A stretch of DNA of 64,000 nt from SAR86 cluster bacterium (GTDB lineage Bacteria; Pseudomonadota; Gammaproteobacteria; Magnimaribacterales; D2472), in the NCBI GenBank assembly GCA_023703615.1, contig CP097971.1, forward strand, positions 274,315 to 338,314, in the 5' to 3' direction. The notes below the pieces were generated by a model that was not told the DNA's origin, did no database searches, and saw nothing but the letters and a program-made list of their open reading frames with translations. Positions 25,725-34,610 of the stretch are shown in pieces. Every line of letters begins with the position of its first letter. The stretch's first letter is position 1. A program made the position numbers and the translations under genes.

Positions 25725-26688
25725 TAGCTTGACTTTTAATATTTAATTTTTTTATTTTATTATTTGAAATAATATCCATCTCAATAGTATCTCCAGGCAC
25801 AGAATAATTAAGTGTTTGTGTTAAGTTAGCCCATGACGCGTTTTTATCGTTAATTTTAATTATGATGTCTCCAACACGCACGTTATTTTCAAATAAAGGT
25901 CCTTTTTCCTGAATTTCAACAATTTTTAGGCTTTCAATAATAGTACTATTAATATTAGTTTTTGTTCTTGAAACACGAAATCTTCCAATCCAAACGTTTC
26001 TTACTTTTCCGTATTTAATGAGCTCTGTTGCTATTTGGACAACCTTTTTGGATGGTATTGCAAAGCCTATGCCTTGATATGCCCCTGTTTTTGAAAAAAT
26101 TTTTGCGTTTATGCCAATTAAATTACCATTAACATTGATTAATGCGCCTCCAGAGTTACCTGGATTAATTACCGCATCAGTTTGAATTAATTCTAAATAA
26201 GGATTTCCATAATCTCTTCCGGTTGCACTAATAATTCCACTCGATACAGAAAGACCAATACCATAGGGATTACCAATTGCCAAAACCTCATCTCCAACTT
26301 TTAAGTTTTCACTATCTGCAAAATTTATTGGATTTAATCTTTCTTTTGAATTAATTTTCAGAATAGCAATATCTGAATTTTTATCAATACCAATAATTTT
26401 TGCTTCAAATTCTGAACCATTATTTAAAGTTATTAGTATATTTTGACTACCAGAAATCACATGAAAATTTGTAACAATATATCCATCCTCAGAAAAGATA
26501 ACTCCTGATCCAATTCCATTTACGTTATCTCTATAAATATTCTGCCTAAATGCCATTACCGAAACGACAGAAGGAACAGAATTATTTGCTGCTATAACAA
26601 GTTTATTATTATTGTTATATTTGTATAAAAATATTGATAAACCCAATACAATCACAAATATCAAAAAATAATTTTTATTAATTCTCAT
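25717..26688 (-). CDS. degS: DegS-type trypsin-like serine protease with PDZ domain
   Basis: Inner-membrane-anchored periplasmic protease; in E. coli DegS starts the sigma-E response by cutting RseA. From ATG 26688 there are 323 residues: a membrane anchor (about 7-22), a trypsin-like domain with triad His76 (TNFHV), Asp106 (SDIAIL) and Ser179 (NPGNSGGAL), and one PDZ domain (about 230-320). One PDZ and a membrane anchor favour DegS over DegP/Q. An upstream ATG at 26712 would overlap the divergent zapE start. RseA and RpoE are not in the window. Confidence 0.92.
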   Translation of the reverse strand: MRINKNYFLIFVIVLGLSIFLYKYNNNNKLVIAANNSVPSVVSVMAFRQNIYRDNVNGIGSGVIFSEDGYIVTNFHVISGSQNILITLNNGSEFEAKIIGIDKNSDIAILKINSKERLNPINFADSENLKVGDEVLAIGNPYGIGLSVSSGIISATGRDYGNPYLELIQTDAVINPGNSGGALINVNGNLIGINAKIFSKTGAYQGIGFAIPSKKVVQIATELIKYGKVRNVWIGRFRVSRTKTNINSTIIESLKIVEIQEKGPLFENNVRVGDIIIKINDKNASWANLTQTLNYSVPGDTIEMDIISNNKIKKLNIKSQAIN

Positions 26689-26689
26689 A

Positions 26690-27733
26690 ATGTCCTTATT
26701 TAAAAATATCATTGATAACTTAAAAAACCAAGGAATTATTACTGATGATAGTCAATCAAAATTGATATCCAAACTATCAGAATATGAGCAAGATAACGCA
26801 AGCCCCATATCTTTTTTTAAATCAAAAAGAAAACAGGGCTTTTATGTATGGGGTGATGTTGGAAGAGGTAAAACTTTAATTATGATGACTTTTTTAAATT
26901 TGATAAAAAATAGAAAAGGAATTTTTCATTACATAGACTTTATGAATTACATTCATGAAAATTTGAATATTAAAAAAGGCATAAGAGATCCTTTATTAAA
27001 AATTTCAAAAGATCTTCAAAAAAAGTATGAATTAATTTTTATTGATGAATTCCAGATAGAAGACGTTGCTGATGCAATGATTATAGGTAATTTATTAAAT
27101 GATTTAATTAATAATAAGGTTAAGGTCTATATTTCTTCAAATTCGGAGCCTAAAAATTTATATAAAGATGGTTTACAAAGAGAAAAATTCATCCAGTCCA
27201 TGAACATCGTAAAAAATAAGCTAATTGTTTATGAGCTTGAAGGAAATTTAGATTATAGAATGATGAATTTTTATCAGGATGACACTAAAAAGAATAATAA
27301 AAATATAGGTGAAGATGAGATAAAAACTTTTATAGCTAAAAATTTTCAAAATGGATTCAAATCAATTGATAGTTTTGAAATTAATTCAAGAATATTCCCA
27401 TGCAAATCTCTTGGAAATAACTATATTTGGATTTCTTTTAAAGATTTTTTCTCAAAACCAAATGGATCTAAAGAATACATAAAAATATGTAAAAATTATG
27501 AGTACATTTTAATAAATGAATTTTTTGAATGTGATGATTCCAATACAAGTATTATCAGAAGATTTATTTCTTTTATAGATATAGCCTATAAAGATAGCCA
27601 AAAAATTAAATTTTTTATTAAAGATATTGAAAATAATAAAATATATACTGGAAAAAAGCTCAATTATTTATGGGAAAGATGTGAAAGCAGGATTAAAGAA
27701 ATGAGTACTAAAGAATATTATAATAATTTGTAA
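26690..27733 (+). CDS. zapE: AFG1-like ATPase ZapE
   Basis: AAA-type ATPase that associates with the division ring and in E. coli destabilises FtsZ polymers under stress. In 347 residues the Walker A motif is GDVGRGKT (55-62), Walker B is LIFIDEFQIED (near 119-129), and the arginine-bearing YISSNSEPKNLYKDGLQRE segment typical of AFG1 follows. It starts one base from the degS start on the opposite strand, so its promoter must lie within degS. zapE next to rplM-rpsI is conserved in gammaproteobacteria. Confidence 0.92.
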   Translation: MSLFKNIIDNLKNQGIITDDSQSKLISKLSEYEQDNASPISFFKSKRKQGFYVWGDVGRGKTLIMMTFLNLIKNRKGIFHYIDFMNYIHENLNIKKGIRDPLLKISKDLQKKYELIFIDEFQIEDVADAMIIGNLLNDLINNKVKVYISSNSEPKNLYKDGLQREKFIQSMNIVKNKLIVYELEGNLDYRMMNFYQDDTKKNNKNIGEDEIKTFIAKNFQNGFKSIDSFEINSRIFPCKSLGNNYIWISFKDFFSKPNGSKEYIKICKNYEYILINEFFECDDSNTSIIRRFISFIDIAYKDSQKIKFFIKDIENNKIYTGKKLNYLWERCESRIKEMSTKEYYNNL

Positions 27734-27801
27734 ATTTTTATCTAAAACGTTGCTAATTTAACTCTTAAACATTAATATTCGCATCTAATAATTATATGTA
27801 T

Positions 27802-28236
27802 ATGAAAACTTTCTCATTGAAAAAAGAAAATATTGATAGGCAATGGTTTGTTCTAGATGTCTCTGACAAAATTTTGGGAAGAGTAGCAACAAAGATCGCT
27901 GATAAAATCAGAGGTAAAGATAAACCAACTTTTACACCCCATGTTGACTCTGGAGACTATGTAATTGTTATAAATGCTGAGAAAATTAAAGTCACAGGCT
28001 CAAAGCTTACTGATAAAAAATATTATAAACATTCACTTTATCCTGGTGGCTTAAAAGTTAAATCGTTTAAAGAAGTAAATGAGACTTATCCTGAGAGAAT
28101 TATCGAAGATGCAGTAAAGGGTATGCTACCAAAAAACAAGTTAGGCAAGTCAATAATAAAAAAATTAAAAGTCTTTGGTGGTCCTGTGCATTCACATGAT
28201 TCTCAGCAACCAACAGTATGGAATCCTAAAATATGA
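27802..28236 (+). CDS. rplM: 50S ribosomal protein uL13
   Basis: Early-assembling large-subunit protein that binds 23S rRNA. From the ATG at 27802 (MKTFS, as in E. coli MKTF) it has 144 residues. Family stretches are [25 protein letters not shown], the [18 protein letters not shown] segment and [17 protein letters not shown]. An ATG two codons upstream (27796) is possible; no clear ribosome-binding site favours either. It overlaps rpsI by four bases, the universal L13-S9 pair. Confidence 0.97.
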   Translation: MKTFSLKKENIDRQWFVLDVSDKILGRVATKIADKIRGKDKPTFTPHVDSGDYVIVINAEKIKVTGSKLTDKKYYKHSLYPGGLKVKSFKEVNETYPERIIEDAVKGMLPKNKLGKSIIKKLKVFGGPVHSHDSQQPTVWNPKI

Positions 28237-28625
28237 CACAAGAAATTTTTTACGCAACTGGTAGAAGAAAAACATCTTCTGCTAGAATTTATCTTTCTAA
28301 AGGGAAGGGTGATATAACAGTAAATGATAAAAAATTAGATATATATTTTGGTCGAAAAGTTGCACAAATGCTTGTCATGCAGCCAATTGAATTAACTGAT
28401 TTAACAAATAAAATAGATTTAAATATCAAAGTCAAAGGCGGCGGAAGTTTCGGTCAAGCTGGAGCCATAAGGCATGGTATTTCAAGGGCTCTTATTTCTT
28501 ATGATGAAGAACTAAGACCTCAACTCAAGAAAGCAGGACTTTTAACAAGAGATCCAAGAAAAGTTGAGAGAAAGAAACCAGGGCTAGTGAAAGCTAGAAA
28601 AAGTAAACAATTCTCTAAACGTTAA
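28233..28625 (+). CDS. rpsI: 30S ribosomal protein uS9
   Basis: Small-subunit head protein whose C-terminal tail contacts P-site tRNA. It has 130 residues, opening with [18 protein letters not shown] and ending in the basic tail [11 protein letters not shown] with the terminal KR pattern that reaches the P site. [15 protein letters not shown] is also diagnostic. Its ATG overlaps the rplM stop (ATGA), so both proteins are made in equal amounts. Confidence 0.98.
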   Translation: MTQEIFYATGRRKTSSARIYLSKGKGDITVNDKKLDIYFGRKVAQMLVMQPIELTDLTNKIDLNIKVKGGGSFGQAGAIRHGISRALISYDEELRPQLKKAGLLTRDPRKVERKKPGLVKARKSKQFSKR

Positions 28626-28644
28626 TTTTTTTTCAAATTTTAAC

Positions 28645-28673
28645 TTGATTATTGATGGTATAATTACTATATA
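28645..28673 (+). promoter_or_regulatory. Putative petABC promoter
   Basis: TTGATT (28645-28650) and TATATA (28668-28673) are separated by 17 bases in the 86-base gap between rpsI and petA. A consensus TATAAT at 28659-28664 also lies inside this stretch, but without a well-spaced -35. No strong ribosome-binding site precedes the petA ATG. The gap is one of the larger ones in the window, which supports a transcription start here. Confidence 0.4.
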
Positions 28674-28711
28674 TTAGATGTACCTTTTGATTTTTAATTC
28701 TAAAAAAATAA

Positions 28712-29296
28712 ATGCAAAAAAAAGATAAAACAAGAAGAAAAGTTTTATTAGGCCTAACAAGTATTACAGGCCTTGCTGGACTGCCATTTGCTGCAACTCC
28801 TTTTATCGCTGCATGGAATCCAAGTGCAAAGGCTAAAGCACAAGGAGCATCTGTAAAAATTGATGTTTCAAAAATGCAATATGGACAACAAATACAAATT
28901 GCATGGAGAAAACAACCAGTTTTTGTTGTAAGGCACACTATAGAAAGCTTAAAAAATCTTGAATTATCCTTGTCAAAATTAGATGACCCCAATTCAGACA
29001 AAATTGAGGAACCATACAAAAATATAAACGCAACAAGAAGCCAAAGTAAAGAATATACAGTTTTAACAGGAGTTTGTACTCACTTGGGGTGTTCACCAAA
29101 GTACTATCCAGAAGTAGAACCAAAAGCATGGGATTCGTCATGGACAGGTGGCTTTTTTTGTCCATGTCATGGATCAATGTTTGATATGGTTGGAAGAGTT
29201 TTCAAAGGTATGCCGGCACCATCAAATTTACTAGTACCACCTCATTTTTTTGATGGATCAATATTAACAATTGGAGAGGATGGAGGAACTGCATAA
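28712..29296 (+). CDS. petA: Ubiquinol-cytochrome c reductase Rieske iron-sulfur subunit
   Basis: Transfers electrons from quinol to cytochrome c1 in complex III. The 194 residues begin with a twin-arginine start (Arg8-Arg9 in KTRRKVLLG) and a hydrophobic anchor (about 11-35), consistent with Tat-dependent insertion. The [2Fe-2S] ligands are in CTHLGC (122-127) and CPCHGS (150-155), and the two extra Cys give the stabilising disulfide. It heads petABC, followed with no gap by petB. Confidence 0.97.
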   Translation: MQKKDKTRRKVLLGLTSITGLAGLPFAATPFIAAWNPSAKAKAQGASVKIDVSKMQYGQQIQIAWRKQPVFVVRHTIESLKNLELSLSKLDDPNSDKIEEPYKNINATRSQSKEYTVLTGVCTHLGCSPKYYPEVEPKAWDSSWTGGFFCPCHGSMFDMVGRVFKGMPAPSNLLVPPHFFDGSILTIGEDGGTA

Positions 29297-30514
29297 ATGT
29301 CACAAATGATTTCAAGTGTTTTTACATGGGTAAATAAAAGACTACCAATAGCAAATACTTTTGAGCGTCACTTATCTAAACATCCTGTACCAAAAAAAGT
29401 AAATTTTTGGTATTTGTTTGGTGCTTTGGCATCTGTCGCATTAATTATTCAAATAGTTTCAGGGATTTGGTTAATAATGCCCTACGAAAACACTGAGGAG
29501 GGCGCGTTTGCTTCTGTAGAATATATTATGAGAGATGTAGATTATGGATGGGTTATTCGATATATGCACACAACCGGAGCATCCTTATTTTTTGCGGTAG
29601 TGTACTTACATATGTTTAGAGGATTGTTATACGGATCTTATCAAAAACCAAAAGAATTAGTTTGGATTTTTGGTTGCACTATATACCTAGCTATGATGGC
29701 TGAAGGATTTTTAGGGTATGTTTTACCATACGGACAAATGTCTTATTGGGGAGCACAAGTAATAATATCCTTATTTGGCGCTATTCCATATATTGGAGAA
29801 TCATTAGAATTATGGGTAAGGGGCGATTACTATATTTCTGGTATAACAGTATCAAGATTTTTTGCATTACACGTTGTTGCACTTCCACTTGTTTTGATAG
29901 CTCTCGTATTTTTGCATTTAGTTGCATTGCATGAAGTTGGCGCTGGAAATCCTGAGGGGGTTGATATTGAAGAGCACTTAGATGAAGATGGAGTTCCTCT
30001 CGATAGCGTACCCTTCTATCCTTACAAAGTATTAAATGCTTTGGTCGGCATTGGTGTATTTATGACTGTATTTGCAATTATTATGTTTTTCTTCCCAGAG
30101 GGCGGCGGCTATTTTATAGAAATGGCGAATTTTGAAGAAGCAAATCCTCTTGTAACTCCAGAACATATTGCACCAGTATGGTATTACTCGCCTTACTACA
30201 CAATGTTAAGAGCAGTTCCAGACCCACTTGGTGGATTAATTGTTATGGCATCAGCAGTGGCAATATTCTTTGTAGTGCCTTGGTTAGATCAGAGCAAAGT
30301 TGCATCAATTAGATACAAAGGAATTTATAGCAAAATTGCAATAGCACTATTCGGCATTAGTTTTCTTACGCTTGGATATTTGGGTACAGTTAGTGTCACA
30401 GAGGTTAGAAAAACTGTAAGTATTATATGTACAATATTATATTTCTCATTCTTTTTATTAATGCCTATTTATACTAGTTTAGAAAAAACTAAGGTTGTCC
30501 CCACAAGATTATGA
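29297..30514 (+). CDS. petB: Cytochrome b of the bc1 complex
   Basis: Membrane quinol-oxidising and quinone-reducing core of complex III with two b hemes. In 405 residues about eight membrane helices are predicted. The paired heme-ligand histidines lie in helices around MHTTGASLFF/LHMFRGL and FFALHVVALPL/FLHLVALHEVG. The Qo-site PEWY motif is replaced by a PVWYYSPYY wording (proteobacterial types carry PEWY or variants). It starts one base after petA and overlaps petC by four bases. Confidence 0.96.
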   Translation: MSQMISSVFTWVNKRLPIANTFERHLSKHPVPKKVNFWYLFGALASVALIIQIVSGIWLIMPYENTEEGAFASVEYIMRDVDYGWVIRYMHTTGASLFFAVVYLHMFRGLLYGSYQKPKELVWIFGCTIYLAMMAEGFLGYVLPYGQMSYWGAQVIISLFGAIPYIGESLELWVRGDYYISGITVSRFFALHVVALPLVLIALVFLHLVALHEVGAGNPEGVDIEEHLDEDGVPLDSVPFYPYKVLNALVGIGVFMTVFAIIMFFFPEGGGYFIEMANFEEANPLVTPEHIAPVWYYSPYYTMLRAVPDPLGGLIVMASAVAIFFVVPWLDQSKVASIRYKGIYSKIAIALFGISFLTLGYLGTVSVTEVRKTVSIICTILYFSFFLLMPIYTSLEKTKVVPTRL

Positions 30515-31326
30515 ATGTTTTAAATCACAGAGGAATTATTTTTTTCTCTTTGCTGCTATTACTTGTTTCTTTTGATGTCTTTTCGGCCGAGGGCGGACCG
30601 TGTAAAGATTATGGAGAATGTGATGCTTTTAAACCTCAACTTAATAATACAGAATCATTGCAAAGAGGAGCATCAGTTTATTTAAATTATTGTTACGGAT
30701 GCCACTCTCTTCAATATTCAAGATGGGGCCGTGTTGCAAAGGATTTAAAGATACCAGATGAAATATTTTTTCAGAATCTTGTCTTTGATGATTCAATAAA
30801 AGCTGGCGACCTCATGAAGGGCTCAATGTCTAAAGATGAATCTGCTTTATGGTTTGGCGTTGCTCCACCAGACTTAACTTTAGTTAGCAGATACAAAGGT
30901 GATGATTGGATCTACTCATATTTAAGAGCTTATTATGAAGATTCATCAAAACAATATGGTGTAAATAATTTAGTTTATCCTGGAACAGCCATGCCTAATG
31001 TTCTCTTATCTCTGCAAGGCAAACAGAAGTTAGTATGCAAAGATGCACCGTTACTAGCTTCAAATGGTCGTGAACAAAGAGATGATATGGGCAATACAAT
31101 ATATAAGAATAAATGTGGATTTTTGGAAGTTGAAGAAGGCACGGGAAAATTAAACAAAACTGAGTTTGATCAGCTGATATATGATATTACCAATTTTCTT
31201 GTATATGTTGGTGAGCCTGCAAAAGCTGAAAGAGAAAGAATTGGTTGGTATGTAATTTTTTATTTTTTAATATTTACAGCAATATCGGCTATGTTATATA
31301 GAGAATATCAAAAAGATTATCATTAA
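30511..31326 (+). CDS. petC: Cytochrome c1 of the bc1 complex
   Basis: Periplasmic c-type heme subunit that passes electrons to cytochrome c. The 271 residues start with a Sec signal (hydrophobic 8-20, cleavage near FSA), followed by the heme-binding CYGCH (61-65) with SLQYSRW, and a PGTAMPNVL segment that supplies the Met ligand. A C-terminal membrane anchor runs from about 245 to 260. It overlaps petB (ATGA) and is followed by sspA after 12 bases, an order seen in Pseudomonas. Confidence 0.96.
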   Translation: MNVLNHRGIIFFSLLLLLVSFDVFSAEGGPCKDYGECDAFKPQLNNTESLQRGASVYLNYCYGCHSLQYSRWGRVAKDLKIPDEIFFQNLVFDDSIKAGDLMKGSMSKDESALWFGVAPPDLTLVSRYKGDDWIYSYLRAYYEDSSKQYGVNNLVYPGTAMPNVLLSLQGKQKLVCKDAPLLASNGREQRDDMGNTIYKNKCGFLEVEEGTGKLNKTEFDQLIYDITNFLVYVGEPAKAERERIGWYVIFYFLIFTAISAMLYREYQKDYH

Positions 31327-31338
31327 AAGGGGAAAAAT

Positions 31339-31950
31339 ATGATTTTATATTCAGGCAAAGATGACCACTATAGCCAAAGAGTCAAAATTGTTCTTGCTGA
31401 AAAAGATATCACAGCTGAAATAAATGAATCTAGTCTAGAGGAAACTCCAGATGATATTCTTTCAATGAGTCCATATGGTAAGTTGCCTATCTTAATTGAT
31501 AGAGACTTAGCTATTCATGACCCAACTGTAATGATGGAATACCTTGATGAAAGATTTCCTCATCCACCTCTTTTACCTGTATACCCAGTTTCGCGTGCAA
31601 ACAGCAGGACATTAATCTTAAGAATTGATAGAGAGTGGTGCCCAATATTAGATCAACTCATTAATGCTGAACTACCTGAAAAAGAATTAATAAAATTAAG
31701 AGAGGAATTACTTCACGAAATATCATCAATTGCTCCTACTTTTAAAGAATTTAAGTTTTTCATGAGTGACGAGTTCACAATTGTTGATTGTTGCTTTGCA
31801 ACAATTTTATGGAGGCTTCCATCCCTTGGTATAAGGTTGCCTGTTAATAGACATTTAAAACCATTAATCGATTATCAAAAAAATGTTTTTGAAAGGCCTG
31901 GTTTTCTTGACAGTCTATCTTCTATTGAAAGAGATCTTAAGACTGATTAG
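31339..31950 (+). CDS. sspA: Stringent starvation protein A (GST fold)
   Basis: RNA polymerase-associated protein of glutathione-S-transferase fold that adjusts transcription in stationary phase and acid stress. The 203 residues have the thioredoxin-like N-domain (YSGKDDHYSQRVKIVLAEK, then SPYGKLPILID) and a helical C-domain with FTIVDCCFATILWRLP. It is preceded by AAAAGGGG, a good ribosome-binding site. SspB, the ClpXP adaptor that usually follows, is not present. Its stop interlocks with the lpoA stop on the other strand (TTAG). Confidence 0.92.
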   Translation: MILYSGKDDHYSQRVKIVLAEKDITAEINESSLEETPDDILSMSPYGKLPILIDRDLAIHDPTVMMEYLDERFPHPPLLPVYPVSRANSRTLILRIDREWCPILDQLINAELPEKELIKLREELLHEISSIAPTFKEFKFFMSDEFTIVDCCFATILWRLPSLGIRLPVNRHLKPLIDYQKNVFERPGFLDSLSSIERDLKTD

Positions 31951-32873
31951 ATATTTTCCGGTTTTATATGCAAAATAGGCATATCTCTTCTTAAACAAGA
32001 TTGGTTGTTACTAACATAACCACTATTTAATTTTAAATTTTTTATCTTTTTATTAGTCTGTAAATATTGTTCTATAACCAATAAATCTGAGATTAATAAT
32101 TTTTCATATTCTTGTTTCAAACTATTGGTAGGATTTTTTTCTGAGATTATTTTAAAAAATTCTTCAGGTATAGGGATAAAAAGCCCTTCAAAGTCACTTA
32201 TTTTTTTGACATTTGGAGCTTCAATCAAGATTCTGCTTGTACCATAGTAATCAACATCTAAGGCATTACTTATAAAAATTGGAATCAAAGATTTTGCCTC
32301 ACTATAGCTGATTACAAAATATATTCTTTGTAAATCCTGTCTTCTTCTTGGCTCATGAGTTATTTCAATTCCAAAATCTAACTTTTGTATTTCCTTGCTT
32401 CTTATTATTGATGAATCAATATTTAATATTTTATTAGAAAACAGTTCATAGCTTTTTTCATTTATTTCATAGTAATTTACATTTGGGTAATTAATTCTTA
32501 ATTCATTAATATAAGATAAAAAATCTTTGGAATATATTACAAAAGTATTTTCCTCATTATTTTCTTTTTTAAAAAGATTTTTTTCTATCTGAATTTGCTG
32601 ATCTTTTTCTACAGAGTTGCAAAAATACAACAAGTTTGAACTTAGTAAGTCATTTTTTATTTTTAAACCACTTTCTTCATTAAATACAGCGTTAAATCTC
32701 TTTTGATCTAAAAGCAAGTTTTCAATAATATATTCTTTATTTTTATTACTGGTATCGTAATTAATATATATTTCTTTATTTTTTAAGTTATTAGTACTAA
32801 TTGAGGCACAACTTGATAAAACAAAGAAAAGCAATACGGTAAAAAATGTTAAGCTATATTTCTGTTTAAGCAA
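31947..32873 (-). CDS. lpoA: LpoA-like outer-membrane activator of PBP1a (minimal form)
   Basis: Outer-membrane lipoprotein that activates the bifunctional synthase PBP1a. The 308 residues start with a lipoprotein signal and lipobox LSSCAS. The LpoA C-terminal domain is recognised by PRRRQDLQRIYFVIS (E. coli PRRRADIDSVYIVAT) and by the very C-terminus GYVSNNQSCLRRDMPILHI, parallel to GSLTANPDCVINRKLSWLQY. E. coli LpoA has 678 residues, so most of the N-terminal helical domain is missing. Position divergent to rsmI, as in E. coli, supports the call. Confidence 0.82.
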   Translation of the reverse strand: MLKQKYSLTFFTVLLFFVLSSCASISTNNLKNKEIYINYDTSNKNKEYIIENLLLDQKRFNAVFNEESGLKIKNDLLSSNLLYFCNSVEKDQQIQIEKNLFKKENNEENTFVIYSKDFLSYINELRINYPNVNYYEINEKSYELFSNKILNIDSSIIRSKEIQKLDFGIEITHEPRRRQDLQRIYFVISYSEAKSLIPIFISNALDVDYYGTSRILIEAPNVKKISDFEGLFIPIPEEFFKIISEKNPTNSLKQEYEKLLISDLLVIEQYLQTNKKIKNLKLNSGYVSNNQSCLRRDMPILHIKPENI

Positions 32874-32886
32874 ATCATAACTCCAT

Positions 32887-33696
32887 ATGTTAAATTTTAT
32901 TTCATCTCCAATTGGTAATTTAAATGATATATCATTACGATCAATTAATGTCTTAAAAAATTCAGATTATATCTTCTCAGAAGATACCAGAGTTAGTTCC
33001 AAATTATTAAACTTTGCAAAAATAAATAAAAAACCTATTTCTTTTCATGAACATAATGAAAAAACTGTTACAAAAAGAATAATTTCACTTCTTAAAGATG
33101 ATAAAGAAGTTTCAATAATGTGCGATGCTGGCATGCCAGCAATTTCAGACCCAGGATTTTTTTTAATTAAAGAGTGCATTAAGGAAGATTTAAAATTCAC
33201 GGTAATTCCTGGGCCCTCGTCAGTATTAAATGCTCTGGTTCTATCAGGAATATCAACTGCTAGCTTTATATTTCTTGGCTTTATGCCAAAAAAAGAAAGC
33301 AAAAGAAATGAATGTATTGATTTAATTAAAAATGAGCAAAAAACAATTATCTTATTTGAGAGTGCCAAAAGGATATCGAGTCTGGTTAAGTTGCTTAATT
33401 CAAATCTCGAAAATAATAGGAACATAGCCTTGTGCAGAGAAATGACTAAAGTTCACGAGCAAGTTGTTAGAGGCAGTATTAAATCTATTTATCAGGAGAT
33501 TGAAGGAAATAAGATTATCCTAAAGGGAGAATTTGTTATTGTTATTGAAGGAACAAAAACAAGAAGTTTTAAAATTGATAATAAAATGAAAAAAGCTTTC
33601 TTAGAAAAAATGCAAGCAAAAGATGCTGCTAAGTTAATATCTTTAATTACAAAAGAGAACAAGAGAGATGTATATAAAGATCTTTTAGATTTATAA
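32887..33696 (+). CDS. rsmI: 16S rRNA C1402 2'-O-methyltransferase
   Basis: Methylates the ribose of C1402 in the decoding centre together with RsmH (encoded at 35.7 kb), which methylates its base. The 269 residues show the tetrapyrrole-methylase-type fold: SPIGNLNDISLRSINVLK at the start, FSEDTRVSSKLL near 30-41, SIMCDAGMPAISDPGF near 77-92 and PGPSSVLNALVLSG near 106-119. It is 13 bases from the divergent lpoA start and directly upstream of rnpB. Confidence 0.97.
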   Translation: MLNFISSPIGNLNDISLRSINVLKNSDYIFSEDTRVSSKLLNFAKINKKPISFHEHNEKTVTKRIISLLKDDKEVSIMCDAGMPAISDPGFFLIKECIKEDLKFTVIPGPSSVLNALVLSGISTASFIFLGFMPKKESKRNECIDLIKNEQKTIILFESAKRISSLVKLLNSNLENNRNIALCREMTKVHEQVVRGSIKSIYQEIEGNKIILKGEFVIVIEGTKTRSFKIDNKMKKAFLEKMQAKDAAKLISLITKENKRDVYKDLLDL

Positions 33697-33704
33697 AATT
33701 TATA

Positions 33705-33710
33705 TATAAT
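33705..33710 (+). promoter_or_regulatory. -10 element of the rnpB promoter
   Basis: A consensus TATAAT lies at 33705-33710, eight bases after the rsmI stop and 6-7 bases before the predicted 5' end of RNase P RNA. The matching -35 would fall in the last codons of rsmI, near TTTTAG (33683-33688), and is poor. Location exactly upstream of the mature RNA end is the main support. Confidence 0.55.
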
Positions 33711-33714
33711 GATG

Positions 33715-34052
33715 CCGAGTTGGTTGGATGATCGCTAATGAAAGTTAGAGGAAAGTCCGGACTTCATAGAGCAGGGCGCCAGGTAATTCCTGGGAAGTGA
33801 AAGCTTACGGAAAGTGCAACAGAAAAAATACCGCCAAATTAATTTTGGTAAGGGTGAAATGGTGAGGTAAGAGCTTACCGCTTAAATGGCAACATTTAAG
33901 GCATTGTAAACCCCAGCCCGAAGCAAAACCAAATAGAAATCCTTTAAGGTTGCTCGTCTAGGATTTGGGTAGGTTGCTAGAATATTGTGGTGACACAATA
34001 TCAAGATAGATGATCATCTTATACAGAATCCGGCTTACAGACCAACTCACCT
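33715..34052 (+). ncRNA. rnpB: RNase P catalytic RNA (type A)
   Basis: Ribozyme that matures the 5' ends of tRNAs with protein RnpA. The universal P4 5' strand and surroundings GAGGAAAGTCCGG are at 33748-33760, followed by CATAGAGCAGGGCGCCAGGT-like conserved sequence, GTGCAACAGA near 33817, AAGGGTGAAA near 33850 and GGTAAGAGC near 33876. The 3' P4 strand ACAGAATCCGGCTTA is at 34023-34037. The ends pair through AGTTGGT and ACCAACT, which bounds the RNA at about 338 bases. The location between rsmI and mraZ is as in Pseudomonas. Exact ends may differ by a few bases. Confidence 0.96.
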
Positions 34053-34068
34053 TTTATATAACTATGTA

Positions 34069-34104
34069 GTGTGTAAAAAGTGTGAAAATGTGTTGCAAAG
34101 TGTG
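34069..34104 (+). promoter_or_regulatory. Putative MraZ-binding direct repeats (mraZ operator)
   Basis: Between rnpB and mraZ lie direct repeats of GTGTG at 34069, 34080 and 34100 and GTGTT at 34090. The last three are phased exactly 10 bases apart and each is preceded by A-rich sequence (AAA-GTGTG). MraZ is known to bind tandem 10-base-phased repeats upstream of its own gene (TGGGN type in E. coli, AAAGTG type in Mycoplasma). A TATATT at 34116-34121 just before the ATG could be part of a promoter. Binding by this MraZ is inferred. Confidence 0.65.
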
Positions 34105-34127
34105 CAAAAAGTCTTTATATTTTATAC

Positions 34128-34595
34128 ATGTACGGTTTAAATACAGTATCTTTAGATAAAAAAGGAAGATTTTCTATTCCTGCAAAATATCGATCTCAAT
34201 TTGTTGATAACAAAGAAAATGAAGTTGTAATCACAAAAGACCCGCAATACTCATCACTAAAATTATATCCAGGATCTGTTTGGAAAAGAATATCTAATCA
34301 ATTAAAATCTTTACAGGGGCTTGACCCAATTGTTAGAAACATCCAATGGACAATTTTAGGAAACGCTTGCGTAAGTGATTTCGATCCAAATGGAAGAATG
34401 CTTATTTTAATACCATCTGAATTAAGAAAATTCACAAATATAGAAAACGAAAAGCAAATAACTCTTGTAGGAATGGGCAATAAATTTGAAATTTGGAACA
34501 CAAAAGATTGGCAAATGAGACAAACTGGTGGAAGCTTATCAACTGAAATTATTGACGTTGTTATGCCTGAATCAATAAAAACAATGTCATTTTAA
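34128..34595 (+). CDS. mraZ: Transcriptional regulator MraZ
   Basis: AbrB-like DNA-binding protein that forms rings and represses its own division/cell-wall cluster in E. coli. It has 155 residues with two SpoVT/AbrB-type repeats, each holding the DXXXR motif: D10-R14 (DKKGRFSIP) and D86-R90 (DPNGRMLI). It is the first gene of the cluster, directly after rnpB, with candidate operator repeats 24 bases upstream. Unusually the next gene is ftsZ, not rsmH. Confidence 0.95.
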   Translation: MYGLNTVSLDKKGRFSIPAKYRSQFVDNKENEVVITKDPQYSSLKLYPGSVWKRISNQLKSLQGLDPIVRNIQWTILGNACVSDFDPNGRMLILIPSELRKFTNIENEKQITLVGMGNKFEIWNTKDWQMRQTGGSLSTEIIDVVMPESIKTMSF

Positions 34596-34610
34596 TATAG
34601 GGGATAGATA

